NCBI RefSeq assembly: GCF_000276665.1
Contig: NW_004955469.1
Span: 10,695,729-10,759,728, forward strand
Length of the DNA: 64,000 nucleotides
Origin: Chinchilla lanigera
Lineage: Eukaryota > Chordata > Mammalia > Rodentia > Chinchillidae
Reading direction: 5' to 3'
Shown here: positions 1 through 11,030 of the stretch, in pieces
Position numbering within the stretch: the stretch's first letter is position 1
Layout: each line of letters begins with the position of its first letter
Notes under the pieces: generated by a model
Told to the model about the DNA's origin: nothing
Seen by the model: only the letters and a program-made list of their open reading frames with translations
Databases searched by the model: none
Program-made: the position numbers and the translations under genes

Positions 1-32
<32 letters not shown>

Positions 33-439
33 TGGGAAAGCATATAAAAAGCATATTTAGAAAAAATATTAAGTTATTATTTATTAAAAATTGAATTATC
101 TTTTATCAGATTCCATTTCTACCCTTTATACTTGATTTTGGAAAAGAATGAAATTGGTATTCAACAAACCAAACATAACTATTCTCTCTCAAAGCTGAAC
201 CATATACCTAGTGAGACAAATCAGAGGCGAAGGTGAAAGGGAGATGGCAGTAGCTTTTTGTATAGTCCTTACAGTGGTAAATATTCTACAGAACTGAAAA
301 CTACACCTTAGACAACCTTGGTCCTGTCATTGTTGTTTGATTTACAAGCATTATTTATAATCTTCTGAAATAGAAATTAGTTTTTCAAAAGACAGTATTC
401 TATTTTTAAAAGGCAAGTCATAGCTATCTTTTGTTGTAG
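1..439 (+). other. SPDYA intron, left edge
   Basis: The window opens in an A-rich run (1-32), probably the tail of a SINE or L1 lying to the left. The rest is AT-rich unique intron ending in the polypyrimidine tract before the exon at 440. I see no gene. Confidence 0.6.
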
Positions 440-498
440 ATGATGATCTAATTCAAGATTTCTTATGGATGGACTGCTGCTGTAAAATTGCAGACAAG
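440..498 (+). CDS. SPDYA: SPDYA internal exon (start of Speedy/RINGO box)
   Basis: This 59-nt exon is preceded by a TTGTTGTAG acceptor and followed by a GTAAAT donor. It begins with two bases completing a codon and ends in phase 0, and it encodes DLIQDFLWMDCCCKIADK, which I recognise as the start of the Speedy/RINGO core of SPDYA. SPDYA is a non-cyclin activator that binds CDK1/2 and activates them without T-loop phosphorylation; in meiosis RingoA-CDK2 is needed for telomere attachment to the nuclear envelope. Roughly 78 N-terminal residues expected from the human protein are missing, so the promoter and first coding exon lie left of the window. The five visible exons join in frame (59+86+172+298+92 nt) to give about 235 residues against about 313 in human, which fits a functional gene. 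Confidence 0.95.
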
Positions 499-894
499 GT
501 AAATTCAGTATCAAGATGATCATTAACCAGCATTTATTATGTTACTAGACCTTTAAGTTATCTTTTTTTGTTGAAAACAAGATTCAATATATACTTGATA
601 CCTTTTGATCAGGATTACTGTTCTGTATTCTTTCTTCAGAATTATTGGTTTTAATCAAATTGTGGGAAAAAAACTATTCTGAGATTCACCCCACTAAGGA
701 AATCTCTTGTATATTTTAATATTTTGTGAGTAATTCAAATAAAACAAATGCCAGTAACATGTTCTTTATTTAGAAACTAGAAAAAGAATGTCTAAACTAA
801 GAGCACTGATATTTCTATGGGGTTTTTTTGTAGGCACAAATTACAATATTTGTTTCTTGTGCTTTTCTGTTTTGTTTTTTGGGTTTTGGTTGGT

Positions 895-1036
895 TTGTTT
901 GAAATAGCACCTGACTGTGAAGTTCAGGCTGACCTTGAACTCACTATGTTGCTCAGGTTGGTCTCAAACTCTTGGTGACCTTCCTACCTTAACCTTCCAA
1001 GTGCTAGAATTACAGGCATGCACCACCATGCCAGCA
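895..1036 (-). mobile_element. B1-type SINE
   Basis: Antisense copy with the two GGCCTTGAACTC-like boxes and the CCAAGTGCT-ATTACAGGC head near 998-1020; quite diverged. Confidence 0.8.
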
Positions 1037-1080
1037 CTGTACTTTTTGAGTTAGCCAAATAGCTGAAATTCAGCTAAATT

Positions 1081-1221
1081 GGGCATGGTAGCACACACCT
1101 CTAATCTCAGCACTAGAGAGGCTGAGGCAGGAGGATCACTGAGAATTTGAGGCCAGCCTGGGGTACAAGGTAAGTTCAAGGCCAGCCTGAACTGCATAGT
1201 GAGACCCTATCTCAAAAAGAC
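1081..1221 (+). mobile_element. B1-type SINE
   Basis: Sense copy from GGGCATGGTAGCAC to ATCTCAAAAAGA, with both GGCCAGCCTG repeats of the internal duplication. Confidence 0.88.
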
Positions 1222-1354
1222 CAGGAAAACCCACACACACACAAAATTCAGCCATTTTAGACTAAGCAGTCATATAGAAAGTTCACCATAACATCACTTT
1301 TCACTTAAAATATAAAAACTAACAGAAAAAGGAATGATCAAAAGCCTAGCTTAT

Positions 1355-1412
1355 GGAGCCAGGAAGATAGCTCAGTGGCACAGCACCTGCCTGGCAAGTG
1401 TGAGGTCCCACT
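1355..1412 (+). mobile_element. ID-type SINE, truncated
   Basis: tRNA-like ATAGCTCAGTGGCACAGC and CCTGGCAAGTG boxes are visible; the B box is partial. Confidence 0.75.
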
Positions 1413-1466
1413 AAGTTGGTATTGAACATTTTGTCATACTTAAAATGACAAAACTAAAGGATTTTA

Positions 1467-1609
1467 GCTAGACATGGTGGCACACAACTGTAATTTCAGC
1501 ACTCGGGAGGCTGAGGCAGCAAGATCACTGCAAGTCTGAGGCCAGCTTGGGCTACATAGTGAGTTCAAAGCCAGCCTAAATTGCATAACAAGACCCTGTC
1601 TCAAAAAAA
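1467..1609 (+). mobile_element. B1-type SINE
   Basis: Sense copy from GCTAGACATGGTGGC to CTGTCTCAAAAAAA. Confidence 0.88.
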
Positions 1610-2299
1610 CCCAAACAAAACAAGAAAACAGTTATTGACTTATGGTCATTCTTGATTGTTTCAAACCTTATCTTAAAACTGGATTATTAAAAAAAAAAAA
1701 ACAAAAAAAACTGGGTTATTTTGCAGCAAATCCCAGACATTATAACATTATGCCCATAAATATTTCTTAATGTATTGCTAAAATATAAAGGCTCTTTTAA
1801 AATATAATCACAATGTCACTAATTTTTTTTAAATGAACAGTAAGGCTTTAATATGAAATATCCTGTTTCTGTAGAGTTGTGATTTTTAAATGCTACAGTT
1901 TTAAGAGCATTAATGTCATTAGACAGCAGGGGGCAATGTTTGAAAAGTAACTAAAGAAGAGTACTGTATCTTAACGCTGTTTCAGGAATCCTTTACTGGA
2001 AGTTGTGAAATTTTCCAGTCACATTGGTATCCCATCCTGTGACTATAGGATGAGTAAATATTTTATGAGAAAGAAAATAATAACTAATAGTACAATTTAT
2101 TTCTAATTTCAACAGACCTTGGCATGTGTTCTAATAACAGGCTAACTGTATATCTTTCTAATAATATATCTAAACTGTGTTTTCCCCATGCAAATAAAAC
2201 CATGTTATTCTAATTTCTGAAGTTATTTAGAAGCAGTTTATAAAGGTGATTTTTAAAAGTGAGTATATAAAGAAGAAAAGAAAAAAAAAGGGCATATAG

Positions 2300-2408
2300 A
2301 GCCAGGCTCACATGCCTGTAATCCCAGCTACTCAGGAAGCTGAAGCAGGAAGATAACAAGTATGAAGTCAGTCAGCCTGGGCAACTTAGAGAGATCCTCT
2401 TTCAAAAT
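2300..2408 (+). mobile_element. B1-type SINE, short form
   Basis: Head with TGTAATCCCAGCTACTCAGG; it appears to lack the second GGCCAGCCTG repeat. Confidence 0.75.
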
Positions 2409-2420
2409 GAAATGAAATGA

Positions 2421-2496
2421 GGACTTGGTGTAGGTAGCTCAGTGGTACAGTGCTTGCCTAGCAAGGACAAGGCCCTGGGTTCAGTCCCTAGTATGG
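2421..2496 (+). mobile_element. ID-type SINE
   Basis: GTAGCTCAGTGGTACAG, GCTTGCCTAGCAAGG and GGGTTCAGTCCC boxes in order. Confidence 0.8.
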
Positions 2497-2515
2497 TATG
2501 TGTGTAAGTATAGAA

Positions 2516-2688
2516 AAGTGATGGCAAACCTTTTAGAGACCAAGTGCCAAACTGTACCCCAAAGTCCACTTACTTATTATAAAGTGCCAACACTGGAATG
2601 AAAACTGAGGTTTTAGTTTAGAAAAAAAACCTCACATTAACACAATAGAAAAACACAATAACGTGTTCCTTTTGGTTTACCACTACTG
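2516..2688. mobile_element. hAT-type inverted-repeat element (MITE), 173 bp
   Basis: Starts AAGTGATGGCAAACC and ends GGTTTACCACTACTG, which are imperfect inverted repeats. The flanks GTATAGAA and GTGTAGGA match at 6 of 8 positions, as expected of a decayed 8-bp hAT duplication. No open reading frame inside, so non-autonomous. Confidence 0.65.
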
Positions 2689-2766
2689 GTGTAGGAGCTG
2701 GGGTACAGCATGTGGTTAGTATGTATAAAGTCCTGGGTATAATCTCCAGCACATAAAAAAAAAAAA
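2689..2766 (+). mobile_element. ID-type SINE, degenerate
   Basis: Weak tRNA-like boxes, CCTGGGTATAATCTCCAGCAC and an A-run. Confidence 0.55.
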
Positions 2767-2774
2767 AGTGAGTA

Positions 2775-2897
2775 TGCCTGGGCATGGTGGCATATGCCTG
2801 TAGTCTGAGCATTTAGGAGGCTGAGGTGGGAGGATCACATGAGCCCAGGAGGTCCAGACAAGCCTTAGTCAAAATATCTGCACCCTGCTAAAAAAGA
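2775..2897 (+). mobile_element. B1-type SINE, diverged
   Basis: Head GGGCATGGTGGCATATGCC; the rest is decayed. Confidence 0.75.
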
Positions 2898-3329
2898 AAA
2901 CAAGAATATGGATGTCTGTAACTATAAGGGTTTAGAGGAAAGTTTATGTATATGTATACACATACCCAAAGATACCAAGCAAATACTGCATATACGAATT
3001 TAAATGAAGGATGTATGATTATTCATTTTACTGTTATTTCAACTTTCTGTAAGTTTGACATTTAAGGTTTACAAGTGAGGTTTTAAACTTTATAGGCTAT
3101 AATAAAATGTAGGAGTCCATCTAATCAATTTTAATCATAATGATCAATAACTATTTCTAACTACATGGATTAATTATAGGAAATACAAAATAATTCTATG
3201 GGTGATTTTGTCATAAGGATAAATAATCTTTTATTCTAGTTTATTCATCAGAAAACTTTAAAATAATTGTATTAAATGCAGTTTTATTTATGAAAGCAAA
3301 ACATTAATTTTCTAACTTTTTTCTTATAG

Positions 3330-3415
3330 TATCTTTTGGCTATGACCTTTGTTTATTTCAAGAGAGCTAAATTTACTATACATGAGCATACCAGGATAAA
3401 TTTCTTTGTTGCTTT
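3330..3415 (+). CDS. SPDYA: SPDYA internal exon (RINGO box, middle)
   Basis: An 86-nt exon sits between TTCTTATAG and GTAAGT. It enters in phase 0 and leaves two bases (TT) of a Leu codon completed by the next exon. It encodes YLLAMTFVYFKRAKFT followed by a stretch ending INFFVA. This is part of the helical, cyclin-box-like core that packs on CDK2; the remaining RINGO helices come from the exons on either side. Recognition is by memory of the human protein, in which the stretch is almost identical. Confidence 0.95.
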
Positions 3416-3800
3416 GTAAGTATGCTTTTTTGTTTTGTTTATAATGTGTATAATAATCTTACTTAAAACAGAAGTTATTTAAACTTTATGGATATCTTTG
3501 TATAGGTTTTTCTGTATAAAAGCTATACATTTTTTACTTTAATAGGAAAACTTTATGTTCTTTTTGCTGACCTTATCATATTATATGCCTAAGATTTATT
3601 GTTCAGTATTCCATTTGAGTTTGTATTACACCTTTTACATTTTTCAGTGTGGTCCCATAAATTATTCGAAATTCTCCTGTTTATGACTTAGACTTTTTCA
3701 AAGCCAGAATATTCTTTTTAAATTGAGAGTGAATATAATAAAAATGACAATCACTGTTTACATTGAATAGCCCTTTTACATTGAATAGCTTGGATTGGGG

Positions 3801-3943
3801 GGTTGTTATAAGAAGGATCTCACTATGTACTGAAAGTGGCCTTGAGTTGGTGTGTAGAATCAGGCTAACCTCAAATTCATGATCCTCCTGCCTCAGCTTC
3901 CCAAGTGCTGAAGCTCGAGGCAGGTACCACCAATATGCTTAGC
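3801..3943 (-). mobile_element. B1-type SINE, old
   Basis: Antisense, with GGATCTCACTATGTAC, TCCTCCTGCCTCAGC and CCAAGTGCTG landmarks. Confidence 0.75.
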
Positions 3944-4006
3944 TTGAAAATGTTCTAGACATAGTCTTTGTGGGTCTGTGTTCATAGAACAAAAGTTAAA
4001 ATTTAA

Positions 4007-4084
4007 GGCCGGGGGTATAGCTCATCAGTGCAGTACCTGCCTGGCAAGAGTGAGGTCCTGAGTTCGATTCCTGGTAACAAAAAA
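4007..4084 (+). mobile_element. ID-type SINE
   Basis: GGTATAGCTCATCAGTGCAG through GAGTTCGATTCCTGGTA and a short A tail. Confidence 0.85.
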
Positions 4085-4297
4085 AGTTATTTATATTTAA
4101 TACTTCTAGTATCTACTGATCTATCTAGTACTAATTTTACTAAATGTACACAACTGTGACAAAGGAATATAGTTTTCTGCTAACTTTACACTATTTCATC
4201 TTAGCATTATAATCTGTTAAATGGTTTTAATGATACGATTTTCTAATCTATAGGTTAGAATTCAACTAGAAGAAATATAATTTAAGAATATATATTG

Positions 4298-4384
4298 GAG
4301 GCTGGCAGGAAAGCTCAGTGGCAGAGTGCTTATCTAGTATATGTGGGACTTTGGACTTAATCTCAGCACCCAAAAGAAAATAAT
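4298..4384 (+). mobile_element. ID-type SINE, diverged
   Basis: AAGCTCAGTGGCAGAGTGC box retained, B box decayed; an AAT repeat follows the tail. Confidence 0.65.
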
Positions 4385-4624
4385 AATAATAATGTACTTG
4401 GTTTTTTACCCTGTACCTGGATATAATGTTGCAGTTGAGAATGTAGCAGGAATAAAATTTTAAAGAAATAGGATTTGAAAAAACTGACTTTTGCACTTAT
4501 TAAAGGGATATTTTCTAGTAATAGGGAAAAATGAACTAATTTTAAAATTTGGTGATGATTGCTAAATTGGAAGAATGTAATAGTATTAGCTAATACTAAG
4601 TATTAAATGGTAGGTACCACAAAA

Positions 4625-4800
4625 GCTTTATATACTAATACATCTACTCTAGCCCATGAAATAAATTTTTATTATCCCATTTTACAGATGAGAAAACCAA
4701 GACTTGTAAAGATTAGGTGCCTTCCAAAATCACAAAAGTTAGTAAGAACAGAGCTGAGATGCAGATTCAGGTGTGACTGAATTCAACTACTGACACTAAG
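4625..4800 (+). mobile_element. MIR fossil
   Basis: TTTTACAGATGAGAAAACC, then AAAGTTAGTAAGAACAGAGC: the MIR core order. Confidence 0.75.
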
Positions 4801-4913
4801 TTAAATTGCTGTTTACATGTCTCAGTATTATATCTGTATGTTGATGTAATATCTATTTTATACAGTTTTTACCTCCCTAAGGATTTAAAACAGACTAAAA
4901 GAAACTTTAGTTT

Positions 4914-5071
4914 TTTTGTTGTTTTGTTTTTTTAGATATAGGGTCTCACTATGTAGTCCAGGCTAGCCTTCATCTTACTATGTAACCCAGGCTGACCTCA
5001 AACTTGTGGCAATTCTCTTGCCTCAGTCTCCTGAATACTGGAATTACAGGTGTGTGCCACCATGCCTGGCA
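4914..5071 (-). mobile_element. B1-type SINE
   Basis: Antisense copy from ATAGGGTCTCACTATGTAG to CACCATGCCTGGC. Confidence 0.88.
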
Positions 5072-5349
5072 GGAAACTTTAGTTTAAATCTTCTTAGGAG
5101 CTTGAAATTAGATTTATTTCACTTGTTTTTTTAAAGTTATTACCATTAAAGCATTATCCATCTTATACTATGTGGTAGTCTGTAAGATTGTATTGTATTG
5201 TATGTTGTATTTTAAGCTATTTAAAATAACATGAGTTATGATTTCCATTCTATTTTTTATCATACTTTCTGTATGACCTGATTCAGTAGGTCTTCTCATT
5301 ACTTTCTGTTAGCCGTAGTTCTTTTTTGTTTTGTTTTGTTCTGTTTTGT

Positions 5350-5491
5350 TTTGAGACAGGGTCTCACTACGTAGTTCAGGCTGGTCTTGAATTCACTGTA
5401 TAGTTCAGGTTGGCCTTAAACTCACAGAGGTCCTCCTGCCTCAGCCTTCCAAATGATGGGGATTACAGAAATGCACCGCCACACCTGGCTC
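5350..5491 (-). mobile_element. B1-type SINE
   Basis: Antisense copy starting TTTTGAGACAGGGTCTC behind a TTTTG repeat and ending CACACCTGGC. Confidence 0.9.
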
Positions 5492-5589
5492 TATGTCATC
5501 TTGTAATATTTCCTTTCTATATATTCTCATAACACTCTGAACTTATATTATTGTCCTTCCATATTCTCTTTTACATTAGTTTCATACTC

Positions 5590-5705
5590 ATTTGCCTTCT
5601 CTATTTAACTATAGGCCCCTTAAGAACAAAGACCATATATCTTACTTTTCTTTCACCTTTCAATGACTAACATAGGAGGTTCTTAATTCTTATTTGAATA
5701 AATAT
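5590..5705 (+). mobile_element. L2 3'-end fossil
   Basis: CCCCTTAAGAACAAAGACC and a later TTATTTGAATAAAT resemble the L2 3' end. Confidence 0.5.
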
Positions 5706-5837
5706 AATTATTGGGCAAAAGAAATGGGCTCTGCACAAAGAAAATCATTTCAAATTAGAGAATAACTTCCATATATATGCCAAAGATATTTTGTCACATT
5801 GAGCTTAAAGAATTATTAGTCTAGAGTAGAATCATGA

Positions 5838-5962
5838 AGCTGGGTGTGGTGGCACATGCCTATAATAGCAGCATTTAGGAGGCTGAGGCAGGAGGATTAC
5901 AGTGAGTTTGAGGCCAGCCTTAATTATGTAGCCAGACCCTTTCTCAAAAAACCAAACAAGCA
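5838..5962 (+). mobile_element. B1-type SINE
   Basis: Sense copy from AGCTGGGTGTGGTGGC; second GGCCAGCC repeat missing; tail followed by a CAAA-rich repeat. Confidence 0.82.
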
Positions 5963-6576
5963 AGCAAACAAACAAAAAATAGAGTAAAATCATGATGCGA
6001 TATAGCACCATAGTATATTACAGATTTTTCATAGTTTAGTCAGCAAGTGTGTGTGGAGCCAAACTCTAGCTCCATCTACCCTTTGCTAAGAGCTAACAGA
6101 AAAACCAGAGTAAAAACTACTGTATGTAATTTCACAGGGGACATGAGTTGACTCATATAATGAATGGGTTTAACATCATACTTTATAATAAGGTAATATT
6201 AAAATATGTGTAACTGTGTTAAGGGAGAATAAAATAATGTGTAGGTTTTCATTTTATATTACTGTAACTTTATGAATATTCACATGGTTAAAAAGTACAA
6301 AGAAGGTATATAATTAAAAACAAGTCTTCTATCTCATATCTTGGCCCCCTTTCTCAAGAACAAATTAAGTTTCATGAGAATTTGTCTAGAAATAATTTTC
6401 TGTATATGAACTTGTGTGTTATGTATTAAAATAAGTATACCCATCCTTCTGTGCTTTTCATTTTCTTAATGTAAAATATATACAAAGTGTTTGGACTATG
6501 GCTGTGTGTGTGTGAAAGAACAAAAGCAAAATTATGGTAATACATACCATGACAGCTTAAGAATGGAACGTTAAGC

Positions 6577-6655
6577 ATTGGGGGTGTAGCTCAGTGGTGG
6601 AGCTCTTGCCTAGCAAGCCCCAGACCTTGGGTTCCACCCACTACCACACACAGAA
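6577..6655 (+). mobile_element. ID-type SINE
   Basis: GGGGGTGTAGCTCAGTGGTG, GCCTAGCAAGC and an A tail. Confidence 0.82.
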
Positions 6656-7273
6656 AAAAAGAATTTTACCTTTAGTTTCACAATCAGAATCTCCTTTCCA
6701 CAATATACACTTTCTTACTTTCCTTTACTCTGTGTATATGTCTCAAAATAATGCATGATTTTTCTTGTTTTTAGCTCTGGTAAAATGTGTGTGCTAGTCT
6801 TTGGTGACTTCCTTCTTTTGCTTTATAATGTTATGATTTTCAGATTCCTTTATATTGCTATATGTATCTGAAGTCTCTTCATTTTTACAGCTAAATAATA
6901 TTTCAGTGTTGCTTATATATTTGTGTTTTTTCCCTACCATCTTAAATGGTTTCTTTTTGTCCTATTTTTCTGTCTTCTTTCTCCTCCATTTCATCTTTTT
7001 ACTGAAGTGTTTTTTTCTTGTTTCACATCTTTTTTCCTGTACTTCTTTGCAACTTATGCCATCTATGCCTTTTAGCAATTGTATAGGTATTTTTATTATA
7101 AGAAGCTTAAGCATTTTAACTGTAATCACTTTGATCCAACTTATATTATCTTGTTTTGCAATTCTATAATTATACCTGATGCCCTCCAATAAATTAGGAA
7201 TTTTAGGAATTATTATTGTTTATATACTTAATATTTGTTTAGATTTACGCACGTATCTTTACCATTTCTTCTT

Positions 7274-7375
7274 GTTTTTTGTTTTTTTTGGTTTTTCTCC
7301 GGTACCGGGAACCGAACTCACGACCTTGCGCTTGCCAGGCAGGCGCTTTTGCCGCTGAGCTAAACCCCCAGCCCC
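7274..7375 (-). mobile_element. young ID-type SINE with target duplication
   Basis: Antisense copy close to the ID consensus (CCGGTACCGGGAACCGAACT). Flanked by TACCATTTCTTCTT and TACCATTCCTTCTT at 7260-7273 and 7376-7389. Confidence 0.93.
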
Positions 7376-7799
7376 TACCATTCCTTCTTATACCATATTG
7401 ATCCATTTGGGATTTTTTGCCTTCCTTTCTGGCTAATTTGAACACCTCTTCTTCTGCATTGTTGGCGTGAGTTTCTTCTTTATGTCCTACTTGAGATTTG
7501 ATGGGCTTCCTGGGCTTGAAGATAGTTATCTTTTTTAAAAGATAGTTATCTTTCAACAGACAACTCTTGGAAGATTTTAGCCACAATCTCTTCAAATATT
7601 CCTCTTCCCCATCTCCTCCGCTACTCCCTTTTGAAACCATTTAAATATGTTATACCTCACTCTGTCTCCCATGTCACTTATCTTTGACATTTTGTTTGTT
7701 TCTCTGGACTATACTTTGGATAATTTTTTTTTATTTACTAATTTTATCTTCATGTGTCTAGTATGCTAATTTCATTATAAAATTTTTGGTTTTTACATG

Positions 7800-7864
7800 T
7801 CCTTCCCCACAACCTGTACTGGGGATTGAACTGAGGGCTTTTACACTTAGCTACATCCCCAGCC
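7800..7864 (-). mobile_element. ID-type SINE
   Basis: Antisense: TACTGGGGATTGAACTGAG through CTACATCCCCAGCC, next to a B1 piece. Confidence 0.78.
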
Positions 7865-7956
7865 TTTAAGACATGGCCAAGTTTGAACTTGCAATCCTTC
7901 CTTCCTCAGCCTCCCAGAGTGCTGGAATTACAGGTGTGTGGTACCACACCTTGCTC
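7865..7956 (-). mobile_element. B1-type SINE, partial
   Basis: Only the head half remains (CCTCAGCCTCCCAGAGTGCT to CCACACCTTGC). Confidence 0.75.
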
Positions 7957-8337
7957 TTATTTTGTAATTTTTCAAATGCACTTGTCCCCTTATATTATCA
8001 AGGTAATTTTAATTTTTTACACATATGAGACAGTTATTTTTATATTGTCTGTTAATTCCAGTGTCTTCAGACTCCATAGTCTGTTTCTGCTCAAGATGCC
8101 TTGTTCCTTGTATATTTTGTAATATTTTGTTGTAAATTACCCATTTTTCCTGGAAACTTGTCTGTGGGGGGTTTGTATGATTTCTGAAGGGAAATCTGTT
8201 CCATCCTGACCTTCATTCCTGTTTTTTAATCACTGGTTTGTGGTGTACCTTGGTATAATTTTCTTCGCATTTCTTCAGCTTTGGGGTCCATTTATCTCCT
8301 TTTTAGATTTATGATTTTTATCAAATTTTGAATTTTT

Positions 8338-8418
8338 ATTTTGGGTACTGGAAATCCAAACTCAGGACCTCACACTTGCCAGGCAGGTGCTATACCACTG
8401 AGCTAAATCCCTAGCTCC
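8338..8418 (-). mobile_element. ID-type SINE
   Basis: Antisense: TTGCCAGGCAGGTGC and CACTGAGCTAAATCCC boxes. Confidence 0.85.
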
Positions 8419-9331
8419 AAATTTTGAAATTTTTAGCCATTATCTTCAAATGTTTTTCTGCCCACCTGCCATCTTCAAGAGACTCCACTTTCACCTTTAT
8501 TAGATTTTTCAAAGTTATCCCACACCTATCTATGGTCTGTTCATAATTTTAATTTTTCTGTGTGTTTCATTTTAGATAGTTTCTATTGCTGTGCCTTCAA
8601 TTCACAATTCTTTTCTTTTGCATTGTTTAATCTGTTATCTCATTTAGTGTATTTTTCATTGTATATGCTAGTTTTTCTCTCTAGAAGGACATTTTTAGTT
8701 GCCTACTTTTCTGAGTATGTGGAATATTTATGACTATTTTAATATCCTTAGGTGTGTGAATTTGGACTGGTCTTGGTGGGGATTTTTTCTTATTATGGTT
8801 TGTGTTTTCTTCTATACATGCCTCATTCCCCTCAAGTATTCTGCAAAATAATGATTCTCATATGTGTATAAGGAAACTGCCTGAGTATACAGAAAAAGAA
8901 TAAGAAAAGACCAGGGGGAACAGTGTCTTCTTTACATTCATTCTCAGAGGGCTGGAGGAAATAGTTTTTTTCACAGTCAGACTGAAGACATGGAGAAAAG
9001 TATTCCAGACGGTCTTGCCTTAGCAATGGGGGGGTTATTAGCCCAGAATGAACCTTGCTATAGATCCACCTAAGAAATCTTATACTCATTGCCTGAAGAA
9101 CTAGATTGTTTCCTAATTACTGCCTCCCAGAACAAAGCTCAACATTTATAGGGATACAAAACTACCCAAAATTCAACAAACTAAAGTTCACCATATCTCT
9201 ATGTTTGTTGTACATTTCTTTATGAGCAAGGCTGAACATCTTTTGTGTTTATATGCCATTTGTATTTCTATTTTGGTTGCCATTCTTGTTCGTACTCATT
9301 TGTTTTTTGGATTGTTGGTCCTCTTTGTTAG

Positions 9332-9503
9332 GTATCTGGCTAATACAGTTGAAGAAGATGAAGAAGAATCCAAATATGAAATTTTTCCGTGGGCTTTAGG
9401 GAAAAACTGGAGAAAATTATTCCCTAATTTCTTAAAGTTAAGGGACCAGCTCTGGGATAGAATTGACTATAGGGCTATTGTAAGCAGGCGGTGCTGTGAG
9501 GAG
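9332..9503 (+). CDS. SPDYA: SPDYA internal exon (RINGO box, C-terminal half)
   Basis: A 172-nt exon follows TTTGTTAG and precedes GTAAGG. The first base completes the Leu codon begun in the previous exon and the exon ends in phase 0. It encodes [20 protein letters not shown], then a Lys/Arg- and aromatic-rich stretch, then [13 protein letters not shown]. The acidic TVEEDEEE segment and the WALGKNW motif are hallmarks of the Speedy/RINGO family, and the block completes its CDK-binding core. The open frame runs upstream of the acceptor into intron, but those residues do not resemble SPDYA and are not coding. Confidence 0.96.
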
Positions 9504-9912
9504 GTAAGGATTTAAAAATATTTCATTTATGTAGTCTTTGTCTTTTGTTTATCTAATTTTCCTTGTTTTTTAATGTGCTTCAGATGCTTCTTCCTTTCTT
9601 GTATATATAACGATAGGTCATTAACACTGCTTATTACTGTAAGTACACCTTGTGTATTACAATATTGTTATTTGAATTTTATACCACACTAATTAAAAAT
9701 TGTCATTTGTTTTTCAGAGCAGGCTACTTCTGCAGTGAGTATTTTTATGTTAGTGTGCCTTTCCTATCTGAAAGATCACCAGTATATTGGTAAAGAATGG
9801 CTTAGACATACCAAAATATCTTACTGAAGGTTGTAACAGTTTCCACTAAAGTATAAGAAATTCCAAATTATTAAGATTGAAATACAACATAGTATATAAT
9901 TTAAATAAATTA

Positions 9913-10038
9913 CAGCCCAGATGTGCTGCCTCACATAGCATTTGGCAGGCTGAGGCAGGAAGATTGCCATGAGTTTGAGGCCAGCCTGCATTACATAGTT
10001 CAAGGTCATCCTGAATTATATAGCAATACACTGTTTCA
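9913..10038 (+). mobile_element. B1-type SINE, diverged
   Basis: GGCTGAGGCAGGAAGATTGC and GAGGCCAGCCTGC; head decayed. Confidence 0.75.
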
Positions 10039-10048
10039 AAAAAGCAAA

Positions 10049-10170
10049 ACTAACTCAGGTGGCTGAGGCAGGAGGATCGTGGCAAGTTCAAGACCTGTTG
10101 AGGGTACAAAGTGAACTCAAGGCCAGCCTGAACTGCACAGTGAGATCCTGTCTCAAAAAAAAAAAAAGCA
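10049..10170 (+). mobile_element. B1-type SINE, 5' truncated
   Basis: Begins at GTGGCTGAGGCAGGAGG and runs to CTGTCTCAAAA plus A tail. Confidence 0.8.
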
Positions 10171-10227
10171 AAAATAAATAAACAAATAAATTTATATATG
10201 TTTGAAAACCATACTACTTTTCACAAA

Positions 10228-10748
10228 TGTCTTAGTTACTTTTCTCATTGCTGAGACAAAATACCTGACAACCTAAAGTTAAAGAAAAAAAGGTTCATTT
10301 ACCTCACATTTTATAGAGGTTTCAGTCCATTATCAACTGGTTCCAAGGCAGTTAAGCATGGCAGAGAGGCATTGCAGAGGAGAAACAGTTCATAGCAGGC
10401 AGAAGGTAGCAAAACAATCAAGGGACCTTAAGAGCATCTTTTTGCCCCTTTTATCTTATCCAGGCTACTCAGGGCAGGTAGCACTCACACTCCTTAATCC
10501 TAGTACCCTTAAGCCTAGCCTTGCACCATGAATCAGTCCCAGTGTCACACACTCTAGATCCAGCCACCTCTGAAAAAGCCCCACCAAGGGGCTGGGGGTG
10601 TAGCTCAGCAGCACAGCGCCTGCTTGGCAAGCATGAGGTCATGAGTTTGATTCCCAGTACCAAAAAAAAAAAGAAAAAGAAAAATGAGAAAGCCCCATCT
10701 ATAGCCACATGAGGCTTTGGGGGGAACATCTAAACACAAGCCATAACA
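10228..10748 (-). mobile_element. MaLR-like solo LTR, antisense
   Basis: Runs from TGTCTTAGTTAC to GCCATAACA, so the LTR begins TGTTATGGC and ends GTAACTAAGACA on the - strand. Flanks ACAAA and ACACA agree at 4 of 5 bases. Copies at 40154-40585 and 43198-43567 share the layout. It holds an ID insertion at 10590-10678. Family assignment is by general resemblance. Confidence 0.7.
10590..10678 (+). mobile_element. ID-type SINE inside an LTR
   Basis: GGGGCTGGGGGTGTAGCTCAG to an A-rich tail, flanked by AAAGCCCCAC and AAAGCCCCAT. Confidence 0.9.
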
Positions 10749-10869
10749 ACACAGACTACATTAAATAAGTTTCCTTAGTGTCAGATTTTTTAGGGGGGCA
10801 GATTTTATTAAGAGAAACCAGGAAGACACAAAAAATTTAAAAATCAGTTATTTTATCAAATACTTGGGG

Positions 10870-11030
10870 GTTTTGTTTTGTTTTCTGGTTTTTGAGACAA
10901 GGTTTCACTATGTAGTTCAGGTTGGCATTATATTCACTATGTAGCCCAGCCTGGCCTTGAACTTACAGAGAGCCTCCTGTCTCAGCTTCTTGAGTGCTAT
11001 GATTACAGATGTGCCTCACCACACCAAGCA
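10870..11030 (-). mobile_element. B1-type SINE
   Basis: Antisense copy from TTTTTGAGACAAGGTTTC to CACCACACCAAGC. Confidence 0.88.

Larger units (their letters stand above)
499..3329 (+). other. SPDYA intron with SINEs and a hAT-type element
   Basis: Intronic sequence. The named repeats are listed separately, and the stretches 499-890, 1620-2290 and 2900-3329 are AT-rich unique sequence with nothing recognisable. Confidence 0.85.
3416..9331 (+). other. SPDYA intron with SINEs, MIR and L2
   Basis: Intronic sequence. The stretches 3416-3790, 5970-6570, 6660-7260 and 8420-9331 hold nothing I can name. The open frames around 6855-7189 and 7245-7640 have no coding signature, and the latter crosses an ID element. 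Confidence 0.85.

Noticed and set aside
7245..7640. 131-codon minus-strand frame
   Set aside because: Crosses a young ID SINE and has no recognisable domain or splice context.
9201..9331. Open frame extending upstream of the SPDYA exon at 9332, beginning with Met
   Set aside because: The residues do not resemble SPDYA and a good acceptor (TTTGTTAG) lies at 9331; this is intron that happens to stay open.
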